This document shows positions 33,476 through 41,340 of a DNA stretch of 64,000 nt, in pieces. A program made the position numbers and the translations under genes. Under the pieces are notes generated by a model, which was not told the origin of the DNA, searched no databases, and worked only from the letters and a program-made list of their open reading frames with translations. Source of the DNA: Nisaea sp. (lineage in GTDB: Bacteria; Pseudomonadota; Alphaproteobacteria; Thalassobaculales; Thalassobaculaceae); the NCBI RefSeq assembly GCF_034670185.1, contig NZ_JAXMNY010000002.1:310001-374000 (forward strand), given 5' to 3'. The stretch's first letter is position 1. The number at the start of each line of letters is the position of its first letter.

Positions 33476-34327
33476 ATGACGGATTATCAGTCCCTTGCTG
33501 CCGACTTCCTGCGGCACCATCCGGCGGAAGCCGCCTCCATCCTCGAGAAAAACGACTCCGAGCAAATTGCGGCATTCGCGACTACCCTCGGCGAGGATGA
33601 GGCAACCCGGCTATTCATGGTCCTGTCATCTCAGACAGCCGCTACCGCCCTTCGTCATTTCGGCGAGAAGGACGTAATTGCCATTCTAGGGAACATGCCC
33701 CGCCGCGAGGCGAGCAATATCCTGCGCCGGACTCCGCGGAAACGGCGTGAGGTCTATCTCGCCGGCATGCCGGCTGCAACCCGCCTGCAGCTTGAGGTGG
33801 TCCTGCACCAGCCCACCCACAGGGTCGGTGCCTATACGGACAGCAGCCTTGTTGCCGTCACGCCCAACACAACCGTCGAGGCGATCCGCAAGCGCCTGCG
33901 TTCCGTGGAAAGTCCGGTTTCCGTCATCTTCCTTGTCAACGACAAACAGCAGCTTCTCGGCAGTTTCCCGATCGGGCGGCTCTTTTCCGTCAAAGGCTCG
34001 GAAACCGCCAGCTCTCTCGCCGACACCACGCGGCAATCGCTGAATGTCAGGACGACATTGGAAGACGGACTGGCAAGCCCCGATTGGATGAACAACGACG
34101 TCCTCGGTGTAGTGGACCGGGAAGGAAAGCTCGTCGGCAGCGTGCGCTACGCGATCCTCCGCCAGGCCAATGAACCGGTCTCCGCACCCGAAGCCGTCGA
34201 AGCAGGGAGCGACTACATGCGTGTCGCCGACAATCTTTATGTCGGCCTCGCGGAGGTCCTGCTCACGACGATCCCTAAACCGAAGCCCCACGCCGCCCGG
34301 AATACGATCGAGGGAGATGCGAAATGA
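33476..34327 (+). CDS. MgtE N-domain plus CBS protein without a membrane channel
   Basis: This 283-residue soluble protein contains the superhelical MgtE intracellular N domain (residues about 1-120: HHPAEAASILEKNDSEQIAAF, VLSSQTAATALRHFGEKDVIA). A CBS pair follows (about 125-270: SSLVAVTPNTTVEAIRKRLRS, VIFLVNDKQQLLGSF, LGVVDREGKLVGSV). There is no membrane segment, so it equals the cytosolic regulatory half of MgtE. Its stop overlaps the start of a complete MgtE gene (ATGA), suggesting it forms a complex with that channel. Confidence 0.85.
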   Translation: MTDYQSLAADFLRHHPAEAASILEKNDSEQIAAFATTLGEDEATRLFMVLSSQTAATALRHFGEKDVIAILGNMPRREASNILRRTPRKRREVYLAGMPAATRLQLEVVLHQPTHRVGAYTDSSLVAVTPNTTVEAIRKRLRSVESPVSVIFLVNDKQQLLGSFPIGRLFSVKGSETASSLADTTRQSLNVRTTLEDGLASPDWMNNDVLGVVDREGKLVGSVRYAILRQANEPVSAPEAVEAGSDYMRVADNLYVGLAEVLLTTIPKPKPHAARNTIEGDAK

Positions 34328-35619
34328 CCGAGTGCGCACAAGCTCTGGCAAGTCACTACCTGACCGCCTACCCAAAAGAAGCGGCCCGGTCGATTGAGCA
34401 GCTGCCGCAGACTGTAGTCGCCGATCTGCTGTCATCGCTCGAGCCGGTCCAGATCGTTCCGATCCTGAACGCCCTGCCGGCAATGCTGGCGACGCCCGTG
34501 CTCATGGCGATGCCAGCGGCGATCCGCCGGGCAGTGATCGAAAAGGCTGACCGGAACCGGGCTGTTCCCCTGCTTGGCCAGATGAGCAGTGAGCAGCAGG
34601 AGGCCCTGTTCGCCGAGCTTCCGGCCGGACTTTCGGCGGAGCTCCGCACGATGCTCAACTATCCGGACGGCACAGCTGGCCGCCTCATGGACACTGTGGT
34701 CTTCAGCCTGACCGGTGAAGCTACCGTTGGGCGGGCCCTTGAACTGCTGCGTCAGCGCGATCCGGACCGGGTGCACTTCATCAAGCTGCTCGACAGCGAG
34801 AGCCGGCTCTCAAGTCTGGTCGACGTGCGCCAACTTGCGTTCAACGCTCCGGAAACCCGTCTCTCGGAGATTTCCCGACCGGTCGTCGATGTCGTCAGTC
34901 CGTTGGACCCCCGCGAGGACGTCGTGCGCAAGTTCGAAGAACACGACATGGAAGAGCTGCCGGTCATTGATGTGGACGGCCGGATCCTGGGCCTGATCCG
35001 CCATAGCGCGCTGGTCGTCGCCCTGAAGACGCAATCCACCCTCGACATCCAGACCATGGTCGGCGTCAGCAAGGACGAGCGGGCTCTGTCTCCGAGCTGG
35101 TTCGCCCTCCGCAAGCGCATGCCCTGGATGCAGATCAACCTGCTGACCGCTTTCCTGGCGGCGTCTGTTGTCGGACTGTTCGAAAACACCATCGCGACCT
35201 TCACCGCACTCGCCGTCCTGCTCCCGGTCGTGGCCGGGCAGTCGGGCAATGCCGGCGCTCAGGCCCTGGCCGTCACGATGCGCGGCCTGGCATTGCGCGA
35301 GATCACCATCGGGCAGTGGTTCAGGGTTCTGCGGAAAGAGCTGAATGTCGGCTTCTGGAACGGTATCGCCATCGCCATCACGTGCGGCATCGGCGTGTTC
35401 TTCTGGAGCGGCAGCATCGGCCTCGTGCTGGTCATCGCCCTGTCCATGATCATTGCCATGGTGGCTGCCGGCATTGCAGGCGCGCTGGTTCCGATCATCC
35501 TGTCCCGCCTCGGCCAAGACCCGGCCGTTGCGTCGTCTATCATCCTGACAACGGTCACGGACGTCGCCGGCTTCTTCTCGTTCCTCGGCATCGCGACAGT
35601 GCTGTCTGGAATGCTGTGA
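34324..35619 (+). CDS. mgtE: Magnesium channel/transporter MgtE
   Basis: MgtE is a Mg2+-gated inner-membrane channel. The 431-residue protein has the N domain (1-125), two CBS domains (about 130-250; TAGRLMDTVVFSLTGEATVGRA, HDMEELPVIDVDGRILGLI), a connecting plug helix and five membrane helices (about 265-431). The pore signature GQSGNAGAQALAVTMRGLAL and the conserved acidic residue in TVTDVAGFFSFLGIA are present. It is translationally coupled to the upstream regulatory half-protein. Length is typical of the family. Confidence 0.92.
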   Translation: MTECAQALASHYLTAYPKEAARSIEQLPQTVVADLLSSLEPVQIVPILNALPAMLATPVLMAMPAAIRRAVIEKADRNRAVPLLGQMSSEQQEALFAELPAGLSAELRTMLNYPDGTAGRLMDTVVFSLTGEATVGRALELLRQRDPDRVHFIKLLDSESRLSSLVDVRQLAFNAPETRLSEISRPVVDVVSPLDPREDVVRKFEEHDMEELPVIDVDGRILGLIRHSALVVALKTQSTLDIQTMVGVSKDERALSPSWFALRKRMPWMQINLLTAFLAASVVGLFENTIATFTALAVLLPVVAGQSGNAGAQALAVTMRGLALREITIGQWFRVLRKELNVGFWNGIAIAITCGIGVFFWSGSIGLVLVIALSMIIAMVAAGIAGALVPIILSRLGQDPAVASSIILTTVTDVAGFFSFLGIATVLSGML

Positions 35620-35668
35620 CAGACGATCTGCATGGGTCAGTACCGGCATAACAAGCCTGACCGGCATC

Positions 35669-35697
35669 GGCCATTCACCGCGCGCTGCTGAATGGCC
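35669..35697. repeat. Hairpin between convergent mgtE and membrane-protein genes
   Basis: GGCCATTCA (35669-35677) and TGAATGGCC (35689-35697) form a perfect 9-bp stem with an 11-base loop. It lies 50 bp after the mgtE stop in the 220-bp gap before the convergent gene. There is no T-run, so it may be a rho-dependent or processing element. The rest of the gap holds no recognisable gene. Confidence 0.4.
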
Positions 35698-35839
35698 GCA
35701 TACAGGACCGGCTCAATGACGAAAACCGAGCCTGGATCATGATCGGCCCGCTCTTCCCGGCCAATCCGGTCCGAGCTCGGTTCTCTTTCCCCGCAAGGGT
35801 GTTGCCGTGGGACGGAGCCAAGACCACCAGCCCCGAGCT

Positions 35840-36460
35840 TCAGCCCTCCTGGCCGGGTGCTTCCGGCCGGGCATCGGGGTGTTTCCTGACCTCGTCGCGT
35901 AATTTCTCGAGCTGCGCGCGAAAGCCCTCGGCGTCGCCATACTCAACGAAGTTCCTGTAGCGCGGATGCCGCGTGCGCACGCGCAGCGCATGCTTAATCG
36001 GACACCAGTACTGCTCCGAGCGGCTGGCGACTTCGCGTGCGAGGGCGATGACTCCGTTCGCGTAGCCGCAGTACCAGCAGTTCAGTTTTTCGATCCCGTT
36101 GAGATAGCTCAAACGGTGGCGGTCAACGATCACATGGTCCGAGCGCTTCACCCGCTCCATCCCCCACGCGGTGAAGCAGACGAGTTGAAAGATCCAGACC
36201 CCGAGATCCAGAAGGGCGATCGGTATGATCAGCCCGTAGACAGCCGGGGCTACGATCAGGCTTGCCAGCGGCGATCGCTTCAAAAACGTGACGAGGCTGG
36301 TTTTCAGCAGCTTGTGTTGACGGTTGACGCTCTCTTCGAAGACAGCGCGCCCCTCTTCCACGCGATAGCGAAACTGGTCACGTTGCGCCTCCAGCTTACG
36401 CTCGAGCTCATCTTCCAGACGCACCAGGCGCCGGACCAGATCGTCGATCTCGTTTTCCAT
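35840..36460 (-). CDS. Conserved membrane protein with CxxC and C-terminal Cys motifs, function unknown
   Basis: The start is ATG 36460 with GGAAAGG 9 bases upstream (206 residues). Residues 1-55 are a charged coiled-coil-like helix (RRLVRLEDELERKLEAQRDQF). Two hydrophobic segments follow (LASLIVAPAVYGLIIPIALL and LGVWIFQLVCFTAWGM). Then comes a conserved cysteine motif YLNGIEKLNCWYCGYANGV and EQYWCPIKHALR. The spacing CWYC...C suggests a metal or haem/redox site on the cytosolic face. Relatives are widespread but uncharacterised. No operon partners. Confidence 0.75.
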   Translation of the reverse strand: MENEIDDLVRRLVRLEDELERKLEAQRDQFRYRVEEGRAVFEESVNRQHKLLKTSLVTFLKRSPLASLIVAPAVYGLIIPIALLDLGVWIFQLVCFTAWGMERVKRSDHVIVDRHRLSYLNGIEKLNCWYCGYANGVIALAREVASRSEQYWCPIKHALRVRTRHPRYRNFVEYGDAEGFRAQLEKLRDEVRKHPDARPEAPGQEG

Positions 36461-36712
36461 CGTGATACCTTTCCCAGCAATCCTATCGCGTGACGACCTC
36501 TTGGTGCTGGGAACTAGGCATCCCATCGCCCGATCTGATCGATCCTACACGACAAGAATGCAGACATCTTGGTCTCAATGACGGACATGAAACAGGGCCT
36601 GTGAACCACAGAGGCCATTCTTGATCATTGTCGTGAAATATTCAGGGCCCTGACCCTGTCGGGACCAAGCTGATACCGGAGCACCGCTGAAATCGGCAAC
36701 CAGTCTTTGGAA

Positions 36713-36788
36713 TGGTGGGCCCGGAGGGATTCGAACCCCCGACAACACCGTTATGAGCGGTGCGTTCTAACCGCTGAACTACAGGCCC
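36713..36788 (-). tRNA. tRNA with CAU anticodon, probably tRNA-Ile2 (or elongator Met)
   Basis: Read on the minus strand, the 76-base gene folds as a tRNA. The acceptor stem is GGGCCTG/CGGGCCC with encoded CCA. The D arm is GTTC-AGCGGTTA-GAAC, the anticodon stem-loop has ACCG/CGGT around CTCATAA, and the T arm has GTTCGAATC. The anticodon is CAU. The compact D loop AGCGGTTA resembles bacterial tRNA-Ile(CAU), which needs lysidine, more than elongator tRNA-Met. The initiator is excluded because the acceptor has a 1-72 G-C pair and the three-GC anticodon stem is absent. Identity between Ile and Met is not settled. Confidence 0.9.
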
Positions 36789-36876
36789 TATTCCGGCGGA
36801 AAGCACGGGACAGGTGTTATGCGCACCGATGGCGGCGCCGTCAACCGGCCTGCGCATCCCCGGACCTTTCTCCCCA

Positions 36877-36906
36877 TAAAAAATGCCCGGCCTCTGAGGG
36901 CCGGGC
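36877..36906 (-). terminator. Intrinsic terminator of the aceA-DUF4170 unit
   Basis: On the minus strand, GCCCGGCC and GGCCGGGC (36885-36892 and 36899-36906) form a perfect 8-bp GC stem with a 6-base loop, followed by ATTTTTTAT. It lies about 90 bp beyond the DUF4170 stop, which fits the end of that transcript. Confidence 0.8.
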
Positions 36907-36998
36907 AGTCAGGCTTTATCGGATCCGCCGATCGGATAACCGATCAAGAAACGATCCGAGCCGCCAGGGATTGATCCGTCTATTCTGTGCTCCGCGGC

Positions 36999-37196
36999 TC
37001 AGCCGGAGGCGCCTTCCTGGACGATGGTGAAGCGCGCCGTGCAGATGCTGCGGGTTTCGCTGGCGATGCGATCCCAGACCTGCCGGGCCTCACTCTGATC
37101 GCCGAACGGGCCGAACATTTTCTCGGTACCGTCGATCAGCTGGCTGAAGCGGGTGTCCGTATATTCCCCGCCGATGACCCAGAAACGATTGCTCAT
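36999..37196 (-). CDS. DUF4170 domain protein
   Basis: The 65-residue protein SNRFWVIGGEYTDTRFSQLIDG...EKMFGPFGDQSEARQVWDRIA matches the small alphaproteobacterial DUF4170 family. It has no signal peptide and no known function. AAAGGAGAGAGAC before its ATG is a strong ribosome binding site. It lies 90 bp downstream of aceA in the same direction, with a long intercistronic hairpin between them and a terminator after it. Confidence 0.85.
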   Translation of the reverse strand: MSNRFWVIGGEYTDTRFSQLIDGTEKMFGPFGDQSEARQVWDRIASETRSICTARFTIVQEGASG

Positions 37197-37223
37197 TGTC
37201 TCTCTCCTTTTCCTGTACCGGTC

Positions 37224-37284
37224 GTCCGGGAGCCGGCGGGGGCAATGGGTGGTTAGCCGCCCGCCGGCCCCAAGCCTCCCGGAC
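37224..37284 (-). repeat. Long intercistronic hairpin between aceA and DUF4170
   Basis: GTCCGGGAG-CCGGCGGG (37224-37240) is complementary to CCCGCCGG (37260-37267) and CTCCCGGAC (37276-37284), giving a 17-bp GC-rich stem with an 8-base bulge on one side. It begins 2 bases after the aceA stop. No U-run follows on the minus strand, so it is more likely a stability or processing element, protecting aceA mRNA, than a terminator. Confidence 0.65.
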
Positions 37285-37286
37285 CT

Positions 37287-38591
37287 TTATTCCGCTGCCG
37301 TGCGAGCCGCCTGTTCGGTCTCGTGGAACTGGGCTTCCTCGGTGGATCCGGTCAGCGCCGTGGTCGAGGAGGCATCGCCCTTGATCGCGGTCGCAACCGC
37401 GTCGAAGTAGCCGGTGCCGACCTCGCGCTGATGCTTGGTCGCGCTGTAGCCCTGCGCCTCGGCGGCGAATTCCGCGTCCTGCAGTTCCGAATAAGCCGCC
37501 ATGCCACGCTCGCGATAGCCGGAGGCCAACTCGAACATGCCGTAGTTGAGGGAGTGGAAACCGGCCAGGGTGACGAACTGGTACTTGTAGCCCATGGCAC
37601 CGATCTCACGCTGGAAGCGGGCGATATCGTCCTTGTCCAGATTGGCCGTCCAATTGAAGGACGGGGAGCAGTTATAGGCCAGCATCTGGTCGGGAAACTC
37701 CTTGCGGATGGCCTCGGCGAAGCGCTTGCACTGCTCCAGGTCCGGCGTCGATGTCTCCATCCAGAGCAGGTCGGAATACGGCGCATAGGCGAGCGAACGA
37801 GCAACGCAACGCTCGAAGCTGGTGCCTTCCTTCAACCGGAAGAAGCCTTCAGCTGTGCGCTCTCCGGTCAGGAACGGCCGGTCGCGCTCGTCCACGTCGC
37901 TGGTCACCAGCTTGGCGCTTTCGGCATCGGTGCGGCAGATCACCAGAGTCGGCACGCCCTCGACATCGGCGGCGAGACGGGCCGCGTTCAGGGTGTTGAT
38001 ATGCTGCTGGGTCGGCACCAGAACCTTACCGCCCATATGGCCGCACTTCTTCTCGGACGCCAGCTGGTCCTCGAAATGCACCGCAGCGGCACCCGCATCG
38101 ATATAGGCCCGGGTCAGCTCGTAGGCGTTCAGGGCACCGCCGAAGCCGGCCTCACAATCGGCGATGATCGGCAGCATCCAGTCGGTGCTGTTATCGCCTT
38201 CCAGATGATGGATCTGGTCGGTGCGCAGCAGGGAATTGTTGATCTTGCGGGCCAGCTCCGGGCCGCTGTTCGCCGGATAGAGGCTCTGGTCCGGATACAT
38301 CGCACCGGCGACATTCGCGTCCGCCGCGACCTGCCAGCCTGAGAGATAAACCGCCTTCAGGCCTGCTTTCGCCATCTGCACCGCCTGGCCGCCGGTGACG
38401 GCGCCGAGGGAAGGCACGAAATCTTCCTCATGCAGGCTCTTCCAGAGCCGCTCCGCACCCTTGCGGGCAAGGCTGTGTTCGATACGGACGGTGCCACGCA
38501 GCCGCTCAACATCGGCGCGGGAGTAATCGCGCTTCACATTGTCGAAACGGCCGGACGCGGTCAGCGTCATATTTTCGAAATCCTTGGACAT
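37287..38591 (-). CDS. aceA: Isocitrate lyase
   Basis: Isocitrate lyase splits isocitrate to glyoxylate and succinate in the glyoxylate shunt, allowing growth on acetate and fatty acids. The start is ATG 38591 with GAGGAG upstream (434 residues). The signature KKCGHMGGKVLVPTQQHI holds the catalytic Cys. Other motifs are LSGWQVAADAN, PIIADCEAGFGG, AAVHFEDQLASE and YNCSPSFNW. It is divergent from an ScfR-family regulator, a known arrangement for control by acyl-CoA status. Malate synthase is not in the window. Confidence 0.95.
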   Translation of the reverse strand: MSKDFENMTLTASGRFDNVKRDYSRADVERLRGTVRIEHSLARKGAERLWKSLHEEDFVPSLGAVTGGQAVQMAKAGLKAVYLSGWQVAADANVAGAMYPDQSLYPANSGPELARKINNSLLRTDQIHHLEGDNSTDWMLPIIADCEAGFGGALNAYELTRAYIDAGAAAVHFEDQLASEKKCGHMGGKVLVPTQQHINTLNAARLAADVEGVPTLVICRTDAESAKLVTSDVDERDRPFLTGERTAEGFFRLKEGTSFERCVARSLAYAPYSDLLWMETSTPDLEQCKRFAEAIRKEFPDQMLAYNCSPSFNWTANLDKDDIARFQREIGAMGYKYQFVTLAGFHSLNYGMFELASGYRERGMAAYSELQDAEFAAEAQGYSATKHQREVGTGYFDAVATAIKGDASSTTALTGSTEEAQFHETEQAARTAAE

Positions 38592-38772
38592 GCTTGCTCT
38601 CCTCGGTTGCGCGGCCTCGCCGCCTTGATCCGGACGGTGCGCCCGGCCTTTCCAGAGCCGATGTGCACCGCAACACTGGAAAGACCGTGCAACGCAAAAC
38701 GAAGAACGTCCATAAGTCATTGAAAGTAAAAAAGTAAATCTGTCACACCTGTAAAATTAAATGAGCATGTTT

Positions 38773-38788
38773 TGAAAATTATGAAAAT
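38773..38788. promoter_or_regulatory. Direct repeat in the aceA-regulator divergent region
   Basis: TGAAAAT at 38773-38779 is repeated at 38782-38788 with a 9-bp period in the AT-rich part of the 264-bp divergent region. This may be a binding site for the adjacent XRE/ScfR-type regulator or part of its promoter. AT-rich repeats arise easily by chance, so support is limited. Confidence 0.3.
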
Positions 38789-38855
38789 CATTGTGCAGGC
38801 GCGAAAGAACCATAAGGTGGGAAGACGCCCGCTAATCATAATGAAGGAACAGGGC

Positions 38856-40292
38856 ATGGAGGCGCTTGACCGCAAGGCGATGCTGGGGCCGAAGATCCGC
38901 CGTTTCCGGACAGACCTCGGCATGAGCCAGACGGAAATGGCAGGCGAGATCGGTATTTCGCCAAGCTATCTCAACCTGATCGAGCACAATCAGCGGCCGG
39001 TAACCGTCCCGCTGTTGTTCAAGCTCGGGCAGGCTTTCGAGCTGGATCTGAAACAGTTCGCCGAGGATGACGACGCCAAGACCGTCGCCGAACTCGCCGA
39101 GGTATTCAGCGATCCGCTGTTCCGGGATCAGCCGGTGCGCCCGGTCGAGCTGCAGGAATTCGCCGCCCGCTCGCCGAACGCGGCGCAGGCCATGCTGCGG
39201 CTCTATCAGGCCTATCGCCAAGTCTGGGAGAATGCCCGGGCGGGCTCGATCGGCACCGGGCGTGACCCGCTTCCCGATCCAGGCCAACCTCTCTCCCCTG
39301 TAGAGGCTGTGCGGGATATGCACCAGCGCGAGGCGAACCACTTCCCCGAACTGGAGGAAGCGGCTGAAGCGCTCTGGCTTGAGGCCGGACTGGATCGCAA
39401 CGATCTGTTCAGGGGGCTGAGCGAACACCTCTTCCAAAAAAACGGCATCGCAGTGAAGGTGATGCCCGTGCATGTCATGACCGACACGCTGAGGCGCTAC
39501 GATCCGCACGGCCGCCGCATTCTGCTGTCCGAAGCCCTGCTGGCATCGGGTCGCTGCTTCCAGCTCGCCTCCCAGTTCGCCGCGCTCGCCCATCACGATC
39601 TGATCGAGAGCATCATCGACCGGCTGGAGCCGACGGATGCGGAAACCCGCAACATGCTCTTCGTCGCCCTCTGCAATTATTTCGCCGGCGCCGTGCTGAT
39701 GCCGTACGAAACATTTCGGACCTCGGCGCAGGAGTTGCGGCACGATCTCGAACTGCTGCGCCGCCGTTTCGGTGCCAGCTTCGAGCAGGTCTCGCACCGC
39801 CTGACCACCCTGCAGCGTCCGGGCGCGCGGGGCATTCCGTTCTTCTTCATCCGCGTCGATGCGGCCGGCAATGTCTCCAAGCGCCTCAATGGCGGCGGCT
39901 TCCAGTTCGCCCGCTATGGCGGCACCTGCCCACGCTGGGTGGTGCATGAGGCCTTCCGCACGCCGGGACAGGTCCACACTCAGGTCGCCCGGATGCCGGA
40001 CGAGACCACTTTCTTCACCATCGCCCGCACCCTCGACAGCGCCGGCGGCTGGCACGAGCAATTGCAACCGCAATTCGCCGTCGGCCTCGGCTGCGAGATC
40101 AGGGACGCGAAGCATCTGGTCTATGCGGACGGGCTTGATCTGCCGAAAGCCACCGGCGCGACCCCAGTCGGCGTCAGTTGCCGGCTGTGCGAACGGCTCG
40201 ATTGCAGTCAGCGCGCCCACCCGCCGCTTAACCGGACGATCCGGGCAGACCAGCACATGAAGAAAGCGTCGGCCTTCACCTTCGAAAGCTGA
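38856..40292 (+). CDS. ScfR/RamB family XRE transcriptional regulator
   Basis: The start is ATG 38856 with AAGGA 8 bases upstream, giving 478 residues. The N-terminal XRE helix-turn-helix (about 8-62: KIRRFRTDLGMSQTEMAGEIGISPSYLNLIEHNQRPV) is followed by an IrrE/ImmA-like region (AALAHHDLIESIID) and the C-terminal ScfR/DUF2083 domain. The conserved Cys motif CRLCERLDCSQRAHPPL lies near the C-terminus. Relatives (RamB, MccR, PrpC regulators) sense short-chain acyl-CoAs and control glyoxylate, propionate or acetate genes. Divergence from aceA makes isocitrate lyase the probable target. Confidence 0.9.
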   Translation: MEALDRKAMLGPKIRRFRTDLGMSQTEMAGEIGISPSYLNLIEHNQRPVTVPLLFKLGQAFELDLKQFAEDDDAKTVAELAEVFSDPLFRDQPVRPVELQEFAARSPNAAQAMLRLYQAYRQVWENARAGSIGTGRDPLPDPGQPLSPVEAVRDMHQREANHFPELEEAAEALWLEAGLDRNDLFRGLSEHLFQKNGIAVKVMPVHVMTDTLRRYDPHGRRILLSEALLASGRCFQLASQFAALAHHDLIESIIDRLEPTDAETRNMLFVALCNYFAGAVLMPYETFRTSAQELRHDLELLRRRFGASFEQVSHRLTTLQRPGARGIPFFFIRVDAAGNVSKRLNGGGFQFARYGGTCPRWVVHEAFRTPGQVHTQVARMPDETTFFTIARTLDSAGGWHEQLQPQFAVGLGCEIRDAKHLVYADGLDLPKATGATPVGVSCRLCERLDCSQRAHPPLNRTIRADQHMKKASAFTFES

Positions 40293-40466
40293 CACAGGAC
40301 GGCAAGCGGGGGTATGACCGGGCCGCTTCAGTGTGACCTAAAACACAAACAGAAACAGATTCCCGTCCGGATAGTGGCTCCGGGACGTCGAGGCGAGCTA
40401 TGGTAGCGGGCAAACAATTATAAACGGCGCAAAGCAACTTGCGCCCGCCCCTGAACAGGCAGGCAT

Positions 40467-41291
40467 GTGACAGTAGACTCGACACCTTCCCGGCAGCGGG
40501 ATTTCCGCGCGATCTTCATTTCGGATATCCATTTGGGAACCCGGCATTGCCAGGCCGATCTATTCGTCGAATTCATGAACAAGCATGAAGCGGACCGAAT
40601 CTATCTGATCGGCGATATCGTGGATGGCTGGCGGCTCAAGAAGTCACGATACTGGCCACAATCTCACGACGATGCCGTTCAGATGATCCTGAAGAAAGCG
40701 CATCTCGGCGTGAAGATTTCCTACATTCCCGGTAACCATGACGAGTTCGTCAGGCGGTACGACGGCCGCAGGATCAAAGGGGTGGAGATACTCGACCAGA
40801 CGATCCATACAACAGCGGACGGCCGCCGGTATCTGGTGACCCATGGAGACCAGTACGACGTGGTGATCCAGAACGCCAAATGGCTGGCCTATCTCGGGGA
40901 CTGCTTCTACGAATTCGCCCTCTCGACGAACACCTGGCTGAACTGGGTGCGCGGACGCATGGGGATGAAATACTGGTCGCTCGGCGCCTTCGCGAAACGT
41001 CATGTGAAGAGCTTCGTCAATATCATCGGCAACTTCGAGGCCGTTGTTGCGGAAGAGGTCCGGGGCCAGGAGCTCGACGGCGTGATCTGCGGCCATATCC
41101 ACCATGCGACGAGCCGGGAGACGAATGGCATTCACTACGTCAATACCGGCGATTGGGTCGAAAGCTGTACAGCGGTCGTCGAGCACCATGACGGCACCCT
41201 GGAGGTGCTGTACTGGGAAGAGCTGTCGCAGGAACAGGAGCGCTATTCCGGGATCACCCTCGATCCGAAATATGACGAGCAAGCGTCGTAA
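40467..41291 (+). CDS. PlcP-type phospholipase C of the UDP-diacylglucosamine-diphosphatase-like metallophosphoesterase family
   Basis: The 274-residue protein is a two-metal phosphoesterase with SDIHLGTRHCQADLF, GDIVDGW, GNHDEF, THGDQYD and GHIHHA. These motifs are shared with LpxH, but the SDIHLGTR-CQAD version and the length are those of PlcP. In Sinorhizobium and marine bacteria PlcP hydrolyses phospholipids to diacylglycerol under phosphate starvation. The next gene, 49 bp downstream, is an Agt-like glycosyltransferase that would use that diacylglycerol. A role in lipid A synthesis is the alternative. The start is GTG 40467. Confidence 0.8.
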   Translation: MTVDSTPSRQRDFRAIFISDIHLGTRHCQADLFVEFMNKHEADRIYLIGDIVDGWRLKKSRYWPQSHDDAVQMILKKAHLGVKISYIPGNHDEFVRRYDGRRIKGVEILDQTIHTTADGRRYLVTHGDQYDVVIQNAKWLAYLGDCFYEFALSTNTWLNWVRGRMGMKYWSLGAFAKRHVKSFVNIIGNFEAVVAEEVRGQELDGVICGHIHHATSRETNGIHYVNTGDWVESCTAVVEHHDGTLEVLYWEELSQEQERYSGITLDPKYDEQAS

Positions 41292-41340
41292 GGCTTTAAG
41301 GTAACGCCTCTGAATCCGTGATGTGTTTCAGGATTAAAAT

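Noticed and set aside
33476..34327. Truncated or frameshifted mgtE pseudogene
   Set aside because: The frame is intact, overlaps the next start cleanly, and contains complete N and CBS domains, so it is better read as a real soluble regulatory protein.
36713..36788. Initiator tRNA-fMet
   Set aside because: The acceptor stem has a paired first base and the anticodon stem lacks three consecutive G-C pairs, so it is an elongator-type CAU tRNA.
38832..40295. Minus-strand open frame of 487 codons opposite the ScfR-family regulator
   Set aside because: Complete antisense overlap with a gene carrying clear XRE and ScfR motifs; no motifs of its own.
40293..40466. PHO box upstream of the PlcP-Agt pair
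   Set aside because: TATGACC and TGTGACC are 19 bp apart, not the expected 11-bp period, and match the consensus poorly; AAACAC-AAACAG-AAACAG hexamers are also not a known PHO element.
40467..41291. Firm assignment as LpxH
   Set aside because: Phosphoesterase motifs are shared, but the SDIHLGTR-CQAD form, length and adjoining glycosyltransferase fit PlcP better.
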